DNA of 53,761 bases, taken from Pseudorhodobacter sp. Lineage in GTDB: Bacteria; Pseudomonadota; Alphaproteobacteria; Rhodobacterales; Rhodobacteraceae. Where the stretch lies: contig JAHEBX010000004.1 of NCBI GenBank assembly GCA_024642045.1, positions 1-53,761 on the forward strand. Reading direction: 5' to 3'. The notes beneath the pieces are model-generated. The model was not told the DNA's origin, made no database searches, and saw nothing but the letters and a program-made list of their open reading frames with translations. The position numbers and the translations under genes were made by a program. Each line of letters begins with the position of its first letter. Within the stretch, counting starts at the first letter, position 1. Below, piece after piece: positions 33,671 to 42,661 of this stretch.

Positions 33671-35881
33671 ATGGCAGGGAAAGAGCGGATGCAGGCTGAG
33701 CGGGTCTATGAGGCGGGGGAACTGGTCGGAGTGCTGACCACCGAGCCTTTGGGCCGCTTTTTGGACTATAAGGCGCCCGAAGGAGGGTGCGGCGACGGCG
33801 ATTTCGTCGAAGTGCCCTTGGGGCCGCGCAAGGTTATCGGCGTGGTCTGGGGCAAGGGCGAGGGCAAGTTTGACCCCGCGCGCATCCGTTCGGTCTATCG
33901 CGTGCTGGATGCGCCGCCGATGCGGGCCGAGTTGCGTGGCTTTCTGGCAAGGGCGGCGGATTACACCCTGACACCGATGGCTGCGATGCTGCGGCTGGCC
34001 ACCCGCGCGCCGGGATTGGGCGATCCGCCCTCGATGCGCAAGATTTACCGATTGACGCCGAATATCCCCAATCAGATGACCGAGGCACGTTTTCGGGTGG
34101 TCGAAGCCCTGCGGCGGTTTGGTGGGGCAAGCGTGACCTTGGGCGAATTGGCCGAAGAGGCGGGCTGCGGCACCTCGGTGGTCAAGGGGCTGGTCAAGCT
34201 GGGCGTGGTGGAAGAGGTCGATGCGCCGCGCGATCTGCCTTACCCGGCCCTGAACGCGGTGACCAATACGCGGCTTGCAGGGGATCAGGTGGCCGCGGGC
34301 GACGCTTTGGTGGCACTTGTGGCGCAGGGCGGGTTTTCGGCGACGCTGCTAAAGGGTGTAACGGGCTCGGGCAAGACCGAGGTTTACCTTGAGGCGGTGG
34401 CGGAATGTTTGCGCGCAGGGCGCCAGGCACTGGTGCTGCTGCCCGAGATTTCCCTGACCGCCGATTTTATCTCGCGGGTCGAGGCGCGGTTTGGTGCGCG
34501 GCCGGGCGAGTGGCATTCCGGCGTGACGATGACCGAACGGCGGCGGTTGTGGCGAATGGTGGGGCGGGGGGACGCGAGTTTTGTCGTCGGCGCACGCTCG
34601 GCACTGTTTTTGCCGTTTCAGCACCTTGGGCTGATCGTGGTGGATGAAGAGCACGACACCTCTTATAAACAAGAAGAAGGTGTCTTCTACAATGCCCGCG
34701 ATATGGCGGTGCTGCGCGCCTCGATCACTGGCGCGCCAATTGTGCTGGCGTCGGCGACGCCATGTCTTGAGACTTGGGCCAATGTCGAGGCGGGGAAATA
34801 CGGCCGGCTTGACCTTGGTGCGCGCTTTGGCACCGCAGAATTGCCGCAGATGAAGGCGATTGACATGCGGGCCGAAAAGCTGGCGGGGAATGAGTGGATC
34901 TCGCCCAAGCTGGCGGGCGAGGTGGCAGCACGCATCGCGCGGCAGGAACAATCGCTGTTGTTCATCAACCGACGCGGCTATGCACCGATCACGCTCTGCC
35001 GCGCCTGTGGGCATCAGGTCGGATGCGATGATTGCGACGCGCGGATGGTCGAGCACCGTTTTCTCAAGCGGCTGGTCTGCCATCAGTGCGGGGCCACCAA
35101 GCCCATTCCCACCGAATGTCCCGAGTGCAAGGTCGAAGGCAAGATGGCCCCGGTCGGGCCGGGGGTCGAGCGGCTGGCCGAAGAAGTGGCGGCGAAATTT
35201 CCCGAAGCGCGGATTGCGGTGCTGTCGTCTGACCTGTTCGGATCGGCCCGCGCGCTGAAAGAACAGATCGGTGTGATCGCCGAGGGTGGTGCCGACATCA
35301 TCATCGGCACGCAGATCGTCGCCAAGGGGCACAACTTTCCGCTGCTGACGCTGGTCGGGGTGATCGACGCCGACCTTGGCTTGCAAGGGTCGGACCTGCG
35401 CGCGGCCGAGCGGACGTTTCAGCTGATGCGGCAGGTGGCGGGGCGGGCCGGGCGCGCGGAAAAGGCGGGCACGGCGTTCTTGCAGACGTTTCAGCCCGAG
35501 CATCCGGTGATCCGCGCCATTCTGGGCGGCGACGAAGAGGCGTTCTGGGCCGCCGAGGCGACCGAGCGGCGGCTGGCGGGCGTGCCGCCCTATGGCCGGA
35601 TGGCGGGGATTATCCTGTCGGGCACAGATGTGGCGCAGGTGTTCGACTTTGGCGCAGAGCTTGCGCGGCGTGACGGGCCGTTACGGCGGATCGGCGCGCA
35701 GGTTTACGGTCCCGCGCCGGCGCCGATTGCCCGCGTGCGCGGGCGGCATCGGGTGCGACTGTTGGTCAAGGCAGAAAAGACCGCAGCCCTGCAACCTGCG
35801 CTGGCCGAATGGGTGGCGCAATTCAAACTGCCGACAAACCTGCGGCTTTCCATCGACATCGACCCGCAAAGCTTTTACTAA
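33671..35881 (+). CDS. priA: Primosomal helicase PriA
   Basis: PriA reloads the replisome at stalled forks. The 736-residue product has the N-terminal DNA-binding domain (RVYEAGELVGVLTTEPLGRFLDYKAPEG), Walker A in GVTGSGKTEVYLE, Walker B in IVVDEEHDTSYKQEEG, the zinc-binding Cys pairs CRACGHQVGCDDCD and CHQCGATK...CPECK, and a helicase C-terminal half with GADIIIGTQIVAKGHNFP and QVAGRAGRAEK. ATG 33671 is used; ATG 33689 is an alternative. It lies 27 bp upstream of prmA. Confidence 0.96.
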   Translation: MAGKERMQAERVYEAGELVGVLTTEPLGRFLDYKAPEGGCGDGDFVEVPLGPRKVIGVVWGKGEGKFDPARIRSVYRVLDAPPMRAELRGFLARAADYTLTPMAAMLRLATRAPGLGDPPSMRKIYRLTPNIPNQMTEARFRVVEALRRFGGASVTLGELAEEAGCGTSVVKGLVKLGVVEEVDAPRDLPYPALNAVTNTRLAGDQVAAGDALVALVAQGGFSATLLKGVTGSGKTEVYLEAVAECLRAGRQALVLLPEISLTADFISRVEARFGARPGEWHSGVTMTERRRLWRMVGRGDASFVVGARSALFLPFQHLGLIVVDEEHDTSYKQEEGVFYNARDMAVLRASITGAPIVLASATPCLETWANVEAGKYGRLDLGARFGTAELPQMKAIDMRAEKLAGNEWISPKLAGEVAARIARQEQSLLFINRRGYAPITLCRACGHQVGCDDCDARMVEHRFLKRLVCHQCGATKPIPTECPECKVEGKMAPVGPGVERLAEEVAAKFPEARIAVLSSDLFGSARALKEQIGVIAEGGADIIIGTQIVAKGHNFPLLTLVGVIDADLGLQGSDLRAAERTFQLMRQVAGRAGRAEKAGTAFLQTFQPEHPVIRAILGGDEEAFWAAEATERRLAGVPPYGRMAGIILSGTDVAQVFDFGAELARRDGPLRRIGAQVYGPAPAPIARVRGRHRVRLLVKAEKTAALQPALAEWVAQFKLPTNLRLSIDIDPQSFY

Positions 35882-35908
35882 GCCTCGACCTTTACGACTG
35901 GATCTGAC

Positions 35909-36781
35909 ATGCCGACTTTTACCGCCCTGACCACCCTGATGGGGGAAGATGCCGCCAACGCTTTGGCCGAGGCCATCGAAAAGATGGAACCAGAGCCGAC
36001 AGGCGTGGGCGTCTTTGAGATCGAGGATGACTCGGGGCTGTGGGAGGTGGGAGCCTATTTTCTGGAGCAACCGAACGGTGCGTTGCTGGATGTGCTGGCG
36101 ATGGCGTTCAACGCCAAGCCCTTTGCCTTGTCGGAACTGCCCGAGATCGATTGGGTTGCCAAGGTGCGGCGCGAGCTTTCCCCCGTCGAGGCGGGCCGGT
36201 TCTTTGTCTACGGCAGCCATGACGCCGACAAGGTGCCCACCGACAAGATCGCCCTTCAGATCGAGGCGACGGTGGCCTTTGGCACCGGCCACCACGGCAC
36301 GACGCTGGGCTGTCTGCGCGCCTTTGACCGGCTGTATGAAGACGGTTTCCGGCCTGCCAAAGTCGCTGATATCGGGGCCGGCACAGCGGTGCTTGCAATG
36401 GCCGCCGCAAGCGTTCTGCCCGATGCACTGGTGATGGCCAGCGATATCGACGAGGTTGCGGTCGCGGTGGCCGAAGCGAATGTCGCGATCAACCATCTGG
36501 AGGGGCGGATCGAATGCCTCGAGGCGGCGGGCTTTGCCCATCCGCGTCTGGCAGAGGCCGCGCCCTATGATCTGGTGTTTGCCAATATCCTGAAAGGCCC
36601 GCTGATTGAACTGGCACCGCCAATGGCCGCTCATCTGGCAAAAGACGGGTTGATCATCCTGTCAGGGCTGCTGGTGGTTCAGGCCGAAGCGGTGACGGCG
36701 GCCTATGTGAAGGCAGGCTTTACGCCGGTCAGCCAGGACGACATTGGTGAATGGTCGACGTTGGTATTGCGGCACAATTAG
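35909..36781 (+). CDS. prmA: Ribosomal protein L11 methyltransferase
   Basis: PrmA methylates ribosomal protein L11. The 290-residue product has the PrmA hallmark VAFGTGHHGTTLGCLRAFD, SAM motif I in VADIGAGTAVLAMAAA, the acidic residue in ASDIDEVAVAVAEAN and the post-motif FANILKGPLIELAP. The family length is about 290. It is transcribed with priA, and a promoter for the next gene follows. Confidence 0.94.
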   Translation: MPTFTALTTLMGEDAANALAEAIEKMEPEPTGVGVFEIEDDSGLWEVGAYFLEQPNGALLDVLAMAFNAKPFALSELPEIDWVAKVRRELSPVEAGRFFVYGSHDADKVPTDKIALQIEATVAFGTGHHGTTLGCLRAFDRLYEDGFRPAKVADIGAGTAVLAMAAASVLPDALVMASDIDEVAVAVAEANVAINHLEGRIECLEAAGFAHPRLAEAAPYDLVFANILKGPLIELAPPMAAHLAKDGLIILSGLLVVQAEAVTAAYVKAGFTPVSQDDIGEWSTLVLRHN

Positions 36782-36837
36782 AGGTTGAAGGCGACGGGGC
36801 GTCGAAAATGTGGCGCTTGGTCAGGTTTGCCCTATTT

Positions 36838-36867
36838 TTGCCTTAATCTTGCTGTACCAAATAATTA
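36838..36867 (+). promoter_or_regulatory. Candidate promoter of the small membrane protein gene
   Basis: TTGCCT (36838-36843) and ATAATT/TAATTA (from 36861) are spaced by 17-18 bp. The region is AT-rich compared with its surroundings and ends 30 bp before the ATG. Confidence 0.4.
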
Positions 36868-36896
36868 GGCGGGGGCCATAGCTTGGAGTAATTCGG

Positions 36897-37244
36897 ATGG
36901 CCGACCCGAATCTGGTTGATTTCTATAGCAACGTAGCGCATTTCGAAAAGCGCCGCCAAAAGGGCTATGCCTTTATGGCACCTGGCACCGCAAACACCCG
37001 CCGTGTCGTTTCCCGCAAGCAACGCCAGATCGTACGCCCCTTGGTCATGGTGGCGTTTTGTGCCTTTGGGTTGAAGGGAATGATCTATCATTCTGTTGGT
37101 GCCGCACAATACAACGACCGCGTTGCCGCACTCGAGGCGGGGCAAGGTTTTGACCGTTTGGGCGGCTTCATGATGAGGGCCGATCCTGTCACCGAAGCCT
37201 TTGCTGCCGGTATTGCCAAGGGCGTCGGCTACTTTAAGAAATAG
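36897..37244 (+). CDS. Small single-span membrane protein, unknown
   Basis: This is a 115-residue protein with a basic N-terminal half (about 18-46), one hydrophobic segment (about 47-63: VRPLVMVAFCAFGLKGMIYHSVG) and an alpha-helical C-terminus (YNDRVAALEAGQGFDRLGGFMMRADPVTEAFAAGIAKGVGYF). No family is recognised, although the sequence looks conserved in its regular helical pattern. It has its own candidate promoter and a strong terminator, so it is probably a free-standing gene. Confidence 0.75.
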   Translation: MADPNLVDFYSNVAHFEKRRQKGYAFMAPGTANTRRVVSRKQRQIVRPLVMVAFCAFGLKGMIYHSVGAAQYNDRVAALEAGQGFDRLGGFMMRADPVTEAFAAGIAKGVGYFKK

Positions 37245-37317
37245 CCCGCCAAAAAGTCGGGCGCACGACGCGGTCGGCCACAGCGGCGCCGCCCGAACTT
37301 TGATAGTGCAAAAAACG

Positions 37318-37355
37318 AAAGGGTCGGAGCGTCTATGCTCCGACCCTTTGTTTTT
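37318..37355. terminator. Bidirectional intrinsic terminator
   Basis: A 13-base stem from AAAGGGTCGGAGC and GCTCCGACCCTTT with loop GTCTAT is followed by GTTTTT on the plus strand. On the minus strand it is followed by a T-rich run as well, so it can end both the small membrane protein gene and the facing DUF1127 gene. Confidence 0.88.
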
Positions 37356-37378
37356 GGATCGCGTGTTCGGTGATTGGA

Positions 37379-37582
37379 TTAACGGCCAATCAGGTCCACG
37401 TCGCTGCGGCACAGGCCGATATCGTCAAGCTCGCGGTCGGTCAATTTGCCGAGGGCATTGCGGGTGATGCGGCTGTCGTTCCAGTCCGAAATCCGTGCAG
37501 AAAGGTTTGAGAAAGCCTGGATCGTGCGGAAGATCGTGATGGCGCCAAACGGCGCCGGACGCGACGACTCGAAAGCGGCCAT
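37379..37582 (-). CDS. DUF1127 small protein
   Basis: This is a 67-residue protein, MAAFESSRPAPFGAITIFRT..., ending with the DUF1127 motif in LGKLTDRELDDIGLCRSDVDLIG. It is the second DUF1127 gene in the window. An AAGGA ribosome binding site lies before the ATG. It faces a shared terminator and is divergent from ruvC across 314 bp. The function is unknown; relatives have RNA-related roles in Alphaproteobacteria. Confidence 0.88.
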   Translation of the reverse strand: MAAFESSRPAPFGAITIFRTIQAFSNLSARISDWNDSRITRNALGKLTDRELDDIGLCRSDVDLIGR

Positions 37583-37896
37583 TGCGGTATTCCTTTTATG
37601 TTTCACAAGCAGACGATTTGTCTGGTCTGCGCGGTATCTATGGCTGGGTCTGGAACAAGGCAATGGGCCCGCAAGCATGTCAGCCTTGCGCCCAATGCAT
37701 AGCCATTTGCCACAATTTTGCCGCTATTTAATAGGCGGTTTCAAAACTGCGCAGTTTCTGGTCGTTTTTGCGCGACGTCTGGTCGCTTGCTACAGAGTGA
37801 TAGTGAAGCTGTTACAAAAGTCCACAGATTATTTCATCTTGGCGGATGTTCTCTTTTCGTGCTATTTCCATGTCAGGCAGAAAAAATGGGGCAGCC
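37583..37896. promoter_or_regulatory. Divergent DUF1127/ruvC control region
   Basis: This 314-bp gap holds no gene. It contains a perfect 14-bp palindrome AAACTGCGCAGTTT (37744-37757), two TCTGGTCG direct repeats 21 bp apart (37757-37764 and 37778-37785), and a LexA-like site GTTC-N7-GTGC (37848-37862) differing by one base from the alphaproteobacterial GTTC-N7-GTTC. The last lies 34 bp before ruvC, where an SOS operator would be expected. Confidence 0.4.
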
Positions 37897-38415
37897 ATGC
37901 GGGTTTTGGGGATCGATCCCGGGTTGCGCAACCTGGGTTGGGGGGTGATTGACGTTGCAGGGTCCCGGCTCAGTCATGTCGCCAATGGCATTTGCCACAG
38001 CACGCGCGGCGACGAGGCGGGCGATCTGGCCCTGCGACTGGCCGCGCTCTATGCGCAGCTGACCGAGGTTTTGCGCGAATATGCCCCGGAAGAGGCGGCG
38101 GTTGAGCATACCTTTGTCAACAAGGATGCGGTGGCCACCCTCAAGCTGGGCCAGGCCCGCGGCATCGCTTTGCTGGTGCCGGCGCAGTTCGGGCTGACGG
38201 TCGGGGAATACGCGCCCAATGCGGTCAAGAAATGCGTCGTCGGCGTTGGTCACGCGGCCAAGCAACAAGTCGATCACATGATCAAGTTGCAGTTTCCAGG
38301 GGTCAAGATCGCAGGCCCCGATGCCGCAGACGCCTTGGCGATCGCGATCTGTCATGCGCATCATATGCAAAGTGCGGGCCGACTGGCGGCTGCGGTAAAA
38401 AGGGCGGCGGGATGA
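37897..38415 (+). CDS. ruvC: Holliday junction endonuclease RuvC
   Basis: RuvC cuts Holliday junctions as a dimer. The 172-residue product has the four acidic catalytic residues: Asp in [14 protein letters not shown], Glu in [11 protein letters not shown], and the Asp pair in [16 protein letters not shown]. The ATG at 37897 fits the family start; one or two upstream Met codons would add non-family residues. The stop overlaps the ruvA start as ATGA. Confidence 0.97.
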   Translation: MRVLGIDPGLRNLGWGVIDVAGSRLSHVANGICHSTRGDEAGDLALRLAALYAQLTEVLREYAPEEAAVEHTFVNKDAVATLKLGQARGIALLVPAQFGLTVGEYAPNAVKKCVVGVGHAAKQQVDHMIKLQFPGVKIAGPDAADALAIAICHAHHMQSAGRLAAAVKRAAG

Positions 38416-39089
38416 TTGGCAAGCTTTCAGGGCGGCTGGACTGGCGCGGCAACGATCAGATTCTGATCGATGTGCGTGGGGTTGGCTATATCGTCTATGT
38501 GTCCGAGCGCACGCTTGCGGGATTGCCCGGCGTGGGCGAGGCCGTATCGCTTTATACCGACTTGATGGTGCGCGAGGATTTGCTGCAGCTTTTCGGATTT
38601 GCCAGCATGATCGACAAGGAATGGCACAAGCTCTTGATGTCGGTGCAGGGCGTTGGCGCCAAGGCCGCGCTCTCAATCATGGGCACCTTGGGGGCGGAGG
38701 GTGTGTCGCGAGCGATCAACCTGGGCGATCAGCGCGCCATTCAGTCCGCGCAGGGCGTCGGGCCCAAACTGGCACAACGGGTTATTCTGGAGCTGAAGGC
38801 CAAAGCGCCAGGCATGATGGCGATGGGGGCAAAGATGTCGGTGGTGGCCGAGGCGGACGATGATGTTCTGGAACCGATCAGCGCAGTCCCGCCCCGCAAA
38901 GCCCCGCCCGCGCCCCAAGCCAGTCGTGCGGCTGACACCGCTGATGCGCTTTCGGCGCTGATCAATCTTGGCTATGGGCAAGGGGATGCCGCGCAGGCCG
39001 TCGCGACCGTGGCGGGTGAAAACCCTGATGCCGATCCCTCGGGCCTGATCCGGGCGGCGCTGAAACTTCTGGCACCAAAGGCACGATGA
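38412..39089 (+). CDS. ruvA: Holliday junction helicase subunit RuvA
   Basis: RuvA binds the junction and loads RuvB. The 225-residue product has the OB-fold N-terminus [30 protein letters not shown], helix-hairpin-helix motifs in [14 protein letters not shown] and [17 protein letters not shown], and the flexible linker (about 145-170) before domain III ([20 protein letters not shown]), which binds RuvB. It overlaps both ruvC and ruvB by four bases. Confidence 0.97.
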   Translation: MIGKLSGRLDWRGNDQILIDVRGVGYIVYVSERTLAGLPGVGEAVSLYTDLMVREDLLQLFGFASMIDKEWHKLLMSVQGVGAKAALSIMGTLGAEGVSRAINLGDQRAIQSAQGVGPKLAQRVILELKAKAPGMMAMGAKMSVVAEADDDVLEPISAVPPRKAPPAPQASRAADTADALSALINLGYGQGDAAQAVATVAGENPDADPSGLIRAALKLLAPKAR

Positions 39090-40114
39090 TGCAGTCCGAT
39101 CCCGCGCTTCGTCCCGACAAGCTGCCCGACGACCTTGACCGAGCCCTGCGTCCGCAGGTGCTGGAAGAGTTCGTAGGCCAAGCCGAAGCACGCGCCAATC
39201 TGCGCGTGTTCATCGAGAGCGCCAAGATCCGTGGCGAGGCGATGGACCACACGCTGTTTTATGGCCCCCCCGGTCTGGGCAAGACCACCCTCGCGCAGAT
39301 CATGGCACGCGAGCTTGGTGTCGGGTTTCGGATGACCTCGGGTCCCGTGCTGGCCAAGCAAGGCGACCTCGCAGCGATTCTCACCAATCTCGAAGCGAAT
39401 GACGTTCTCTTTATCGATGAAATTCACAGGCTTAGCCCCGTGGTGGAAGAGGTGCTCTACCCCGCGATGGAGGATTTCGCGTTGGATCTGGTGATCGGCG
39501 AGGGACCGGCCGCGCGCACAGTGCGGATCGAGTTGCAGCCTTTCACGCTGGTGGGGGCGACGACGCGACTGGGCCTGCTGACCACGCCGCTGCGAGACCG
39601 ATTTGGCATCCCCACCCGGCTGGAATTCTATAATGAGGATGAGCTCGACCTTATCGTCACCCGTGGCGCGCGGCTTTTGGGCATCGAGAGCGACCCTGAG
39701 GGCACCCGCGAGATCGCCAAACGCGCGCGTGGCACACCGCGTATCGCGGGGCGGCTGTTGCGCCGCGTGGTCGACTTTGTCACCGTCGAGGGCAACGGTC
39801 GGTTGACGCGGGTTATTGCCGACCGCGCGCTTACGCGGCTTGGCGTCGATCACATCGGTCTGGATGGCGCGGATCGACGCTACCTTAGCCTTTTGGCCGA
39901 GCATTACGGCGGCGGGCCGGTCGGGGTGGAAACCATCGCGGCGGCCCTGTCCGAGGCCCGCGACGCAATTGAAGAAGTGATCGAGCCGTTCTTGCTGCAA
40001 CAGGGTCTGGTCCAGCGCACCCCGCGCGGGCGCATGCTCGCGGCGCGCGCTTGGCGGCATCTGGGGCTTGATGCCCCAAAACCACCGGGACAGAGCGATC
40101 TGTTCGAGGGATAG
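39086..40114 (+). CDS. ruvB: Holliday junction branch migration ATPase RuvB
   Basis: RuvB is the hexameric motor that drives branch migration with RuvA. The 342-residue AAA+ protein has [23 protein letters not shown], Walker [14 protein letters not shown], Walker [15 protein letters not shown], sensor 1 [19 protein letters not shown] with the arginine finger, and the C-terminal winged helix [17 protein letters not shown]. The ATG overlaps the ruvA stop. Confidence 0.98.
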   Translation: MMQSDPALRPDKLPDDLDRALRPQVLEEFVGQAEARANLRVFIESAKIRGEAMDHTLFYGPPGLGKTTLAQIMARELGVGFRMTSGPVLAKQGDLAAILTNLEANDVLFIDEIHRLSPVVEEVLYPAMEDFALDLVIGEGPAARTVRIELQPFTLVGATTRLGLLTTPLRDRFGIPTRLEFYNEDELDLIVTRGARLLGIESDPEGTREIAKRARGTPRIAGRLLRRVVDFVTVEGNGRLTRVIADRALTRLGVDHIGLDGADRRYLSLLAEHYGGGPVGVETIAAALSEARDAIEEVIEPFLLQQGLVQRTPRGRMLAARAWRHLGLDAPKPPGQSDLFEG

Positions 40115-40123
40115 CGCCACCTC

Positions 40124-40157
40124 TAGCTTTCATACTGGCAAAAATATCCCCGCCGGA
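40124..40157 (+). repeat. Short intergenic repeat, copy B
   Basis: This is the second copy of the 3'-end repeat: AGCTTTCATACTGGCAAAAA, then TATCCCCGCCGGAGG. It starts ten bases after the ruvB stop, matching the position of copy A after the GNAT gene. Confidence 0.55.
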
Positions 40158-40240
40158 GGCTCCCGCTGCCGTCCATGACCTGACGCTTGCAATTTCAGGC
40201 CCGAGGCGGCATGTGCAGCCAAACCAACCCCGAGGCCAAG

Positions 40241-40864
40241 ATGACACCACAAGAGATCGAGGCATTTTTCACCCGCACGGATGGCGAATACCTGTTTGCG
40301 CGCTGGGGGCGGCCGATTGTACCCGTGGTGTTTGGCGTCGAGGAGGCAGCGCTTGGCGTGGTCAAGGGCGCGATCGAAGCCGTGGTTGGCTTGGCCGGGC
40401 ACAGCATGGCCGAGACGGACCCGGAACTTGGCGCCAATCTGATGTTCTTTTTCTTTCGGGATTGGGCCGAGCTGCCGCAGGTGCCCAAACTCGATCAGTT
40501 GGTGCCTGACCTTGGACCGCTTTGCCAGCGGCTGTCCAAGGCCGAGGCCAATCAATATCGGTTCTTCCGCTTTGATGAGGCGGGCGCAATCAAGGCGGCG
40601 TTTGTGTTTCTGCGGATGGATGTACATCTGTCCCAGATGCCCGCCGAAGATCTGGCGTTGGCGCAGGCAGCGCAGGTAATGTGCCTGTGGTCCGACTGCG
40701 CCTTTACGACCCGATCGCCCTTGGCGCGGGTTGGTGAGCGGGTGATCCTGCACCCGGATGTGGCCGAGGTTATTCGCGCGGGCTATGATCCGCGCCTGCC
40801 CGCGGTTGCCCACGAGCCTTCCCATGCGCTGCGCCTCTATGCGCGCAGCGGGGCGCAGGGCTAA
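40241..40864 (+). CDS. Conserved hypothetical protein
   Basis: This 207-residue cytosolic protein (MTPQEIEAFFTRTDGEYLFARWGRPIVPVVFGVEEA) is rich in acidic residues and hydrophobic patches, with FFFFRDWAELPQVPKLDQLVPDLG in the middle. No motif known to me is present and no function can be given. The ATG at 40241 opens a well-formed domain; an ATG at 40211 behind GAGG is an alternative start. It lies alone between ruvB and the PACE-like gene. Confidence 0.75.
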   Translation: MTPQEIEAFFTRTDGEYLFARWGRPIVPVVFGVEEAALGVVKGAIEAVVGLAGHSMAETDPELGANLMFFFFRDWAELPQVPKLDQLVPDLGPLCQRLSKAEANQYRFFRFDEAGAIKAAFVFLRMDVHLSQMPAEDLALAQAAQVMCLWSDCAFTTRSPLARVGERVILHPDVAEVIRAGYDPRLPAVAHEPSHALRLYARSGAQG

Positions 40865-40967
40865 GACCGCCAAGGCGCAACGGTTTTTCCTTTTGGCTCA
40901 GAGCCGGTTTTGCGGTATCATGCCTCTATTCTTTTCGATGTTATTTTAACAAACCTTTGGTGCTCAA

Positions 40968-41420
40968 ATGACTTTGCGAACCGCCCGCGAGCGGATTGTT
41001 CAGGTATGCGCCTATGAAATTGGTGCCTTTTGCCTCGCTGTCCCGCTTTATCCACTCGTTTATGGGGTGTCGTTTTTCACCGGTGCCCAACTCATGCTGA
41101 TCATGGTGTTCGCCGAAGCGGGCTGCGGCTGCTTGCATGATATTGCCTTTGATCTTGCCGAATGGCGCTTGGCGCGGCGCAAGGCCGACCAGCGGCCTGC
41201 GCGGTGGCGTGTGGTGCATGCCGTCTCACGCGAGGTGGCGCTTTCACTGGTCTCGGTGCCGCTGATTTTAGTGTTTACTGGCTGCAGCTTGCTCGAGGCG
41301 CTGTTGATCGATTTCGGCCTGATGGCGCTGTACGTTCTCTACAACGGGCTGTTTTTCCGGCTGTACGACGGGCTGCGACCTGTGCGCGACGATCACGCGG
41401 CGGTCAGAGCGCCCGGTTGA
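40968..41420 (+). CDS. PACE family efflux-like membrane protein
   Basis: This 150-residue protein has four hydrophobic helices arranged as two bacterial transmembrane pairs. It starts with the family pattern LRTARERIVQVCAYEIGAF and repeats RWRVVHAVSREVALSLVSVPL before the third helix, as in proteobacterial antimicrobial compound efflux proteins such as AceI. AceI exports chlorhexidine and short-chain diamines; the substrate here is unknown. Confidence 0.8.
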   Translation: MTLRTARERIVQVCAYEIGAFCLAVPLYPLVYGVSFFTGAQLMLIMVFAEAGCGCLHDIAFDLAEWRLARRKADQRPARWRVVHAVSREVALSLVSVPLILVFTGCSLLEALLIDFGLMALYVLYNGLFFRLYDGLRPVRDDHAAVRAPG

Positions 41421-41467
41421 CCGCCTGTGCGCGACAGGGCAGATAGGGGGGAACGAAAGGCGACTGG

Positions 41468-42163
41468 ATGCGCGAGGCCGATCTTTACCCCGACCTGAAA
41501 GCCTATCTTGAGGCGCAGGGATATGCCGTGAAGGCCGAGATCGGCGCCTGCGATGTGATGGCGCGGCGCGGTGACGAGCCTGCGGTGGTGGTCGAGATGA
41601 AAACCTCGTTTTCGCTGGCGCTGGTGATGCAAGGTGTGGCGCGTCAGGCGATGTTCGATGATGTCTATCTTGCGGTTCCGGTGGCGGAAAAGGGCTGGAA
41701 ACGGCGCTACAAGGATATTGTGGCGTTGTGTCGGCGGTTGGGGCTTGGACTGCTCGCGGTAAAGATCGGCGCGGGGGTCGAGGCACATCTTGATCCTGGC
41801 CCCTACCAGCCACGCCGCGCGACGGCTCGGGCAGGGCGGCTGTTGCGCGAGTTTGAACGCCGCGTGGGCGATCCCAATACCGGTGGCACCACGGGTGTCA
41901 CACGTATGACGGCCTATCGGCAGGATGCGCTGCGCTGTTTGGATGCTTTGGCGGCCGGCGCTTTGAAGGCCAGCGACGTGGCCAAAGCCGCCGCAGTCGG
42001 TCGGGCGCAGAGCTTGATGGCTGCGGATCACTATGGCTGGTTCGAGCGGGCGTCGCGCGGGGTTTATCGGCTGACACCCAAGGGGCAGGACGCGCTGATC
42101 GAGCATCAGGACGAAATCGCGCGCCTGATGTGCCAAACTCCGACAGAAGGGCCGACCGCATGA
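41468..42163 (+). CDS. DUF2161 family, PD-(D/E)XK nuclease-like protein
   Basis: This 231-residue protein has a restriction-endonuclease-like core near its N-terminus: MREADLYPDLKAYLEAQGYAVKAEIGACDVMARRG followed by VVVEMKTSFS, which supplies the Asp and Glu-x-Lys of a PD-(D/E)XK site. The C-terminal part (about 140-220) looks like a winged helix (ALKASDVAKAAAVGRAQSLMAADHYGWFERASRGVYRLT). The real substrate is unknown. Its stop overlaps ybgC by four bases, so it is transcribed into the tol operon. Confidence 0.85.
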   Translation: MREADLYPDLKAYLEAQGYAVKAEIGACDVMARRGDEPAVVVEMKTSFSLALVMQGVARQAMFDDVYLAVPVAEKGWKRRYKDIVALCRRLGLGLLAVKIGAGVEAHLDPGPYQPRRATARAGRLLREFERRVGDPNTGGTTGVTRMTAYRQDALRCLDALAAGALKASDVAKAAAVGRAQSLMAADHYGWFERASRGVYRLTPKGQDALIEHQDEIARLMCQTPTEGPTA

Positions 42164-42549
42164 CCCACCGCCTTGCCTTGCGGGTGTATTACGAAGACAC
42201 CGACCTTGCTGGCATCGTGTATTACGCCAACTACCTGAAATTCATCGAGCGAGCGCGGTCGGACTGGGTGCGCGTCTTGGGAATCGATCAGCGGCAGTTG
42301 AAGGCAGAGGCAGGACTCGTTTTCGCCGTGCGGCGTCTGGTCGCTGATTATCTCAAGCCAGCCCTGTTCGACGATATGCTCGAGGTAGAGACGCGCCTAA
42401 GCGCGCTGGGCGGTGCCCGGATCGAACTGCTTCAGCAGGTCATGCGCGATGGGCAGGTGCTTTTTACCGCCGATGTCACCCTTGTCTGTCTGGACGCAGG
42501 CGGCAAAGCGGTGCGCCTGCCTGCAGCGGTGCGGGCGGCGTTTTCGTAA
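42160..42549 (+). CDS. ybgC: Tol-Pal system acyl-CoA thioesterase YbgC
   Basis: YbgC is a hot-dog-fold thioesterase usually found at the start of the tol-pal operon. The 129-residue product has the active-site stretch VYYEDTDLAGIVYYANYLKFIERARSDW with the catalytic Asp. The ATG at 42160 overlaps the DUF2161 stop. It is followed by a gap with a promoter candidate before tolQ. Confidence 0.95.
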   Translation: MTHRLALRVYYEDTDLAGIVYYANYLKFIERARSDWVRVLGIDQRQLKAEAGLVFAVRRLVADYLKPALFDDMLEVETRLSALGGARIELLQQVMRDGQVLFTADVTLVCLDAGGKAVRLPAAVRAAFS

Positions 42550-42579
42550 AGCGATTTCTTGCGCGCGCACGCCATTGTG

Positions 42580-42636
42580 TTGGCAATCCTCTTTAAACCT
42601 TGATAGAATCAAGGCAATAGGCGGTCAAAGAACCGC
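42580..42636 (+). promoter_or_regulatory. tolQ promoter with overlapping palindromes
   Basis: TTGGCA (42580-42585) and TAGAAT (42604-42609) are spaced by 18 bp. A perfect palindrome CCTTGAT-AGA-ATCAAGG covers the -10 box (42598-42614), and a second inverted repeat GCGGT-N6-ACCGC (42621-42636) lies just downstream in the leader. The first suggests a repressor site at the promoter. Confidence 0.55.
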
Positions 42637-42661
42637 GACAACAAGAGCAGGCGTAAAACAC

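Noticed and set aside
42598-42614. FNR box in the tolQ promoter
   Set aside because: The halves TTGAT/ATCAA match, but the centre is three bases where FNR sites have four. It is recorded as an unknown palindrome.
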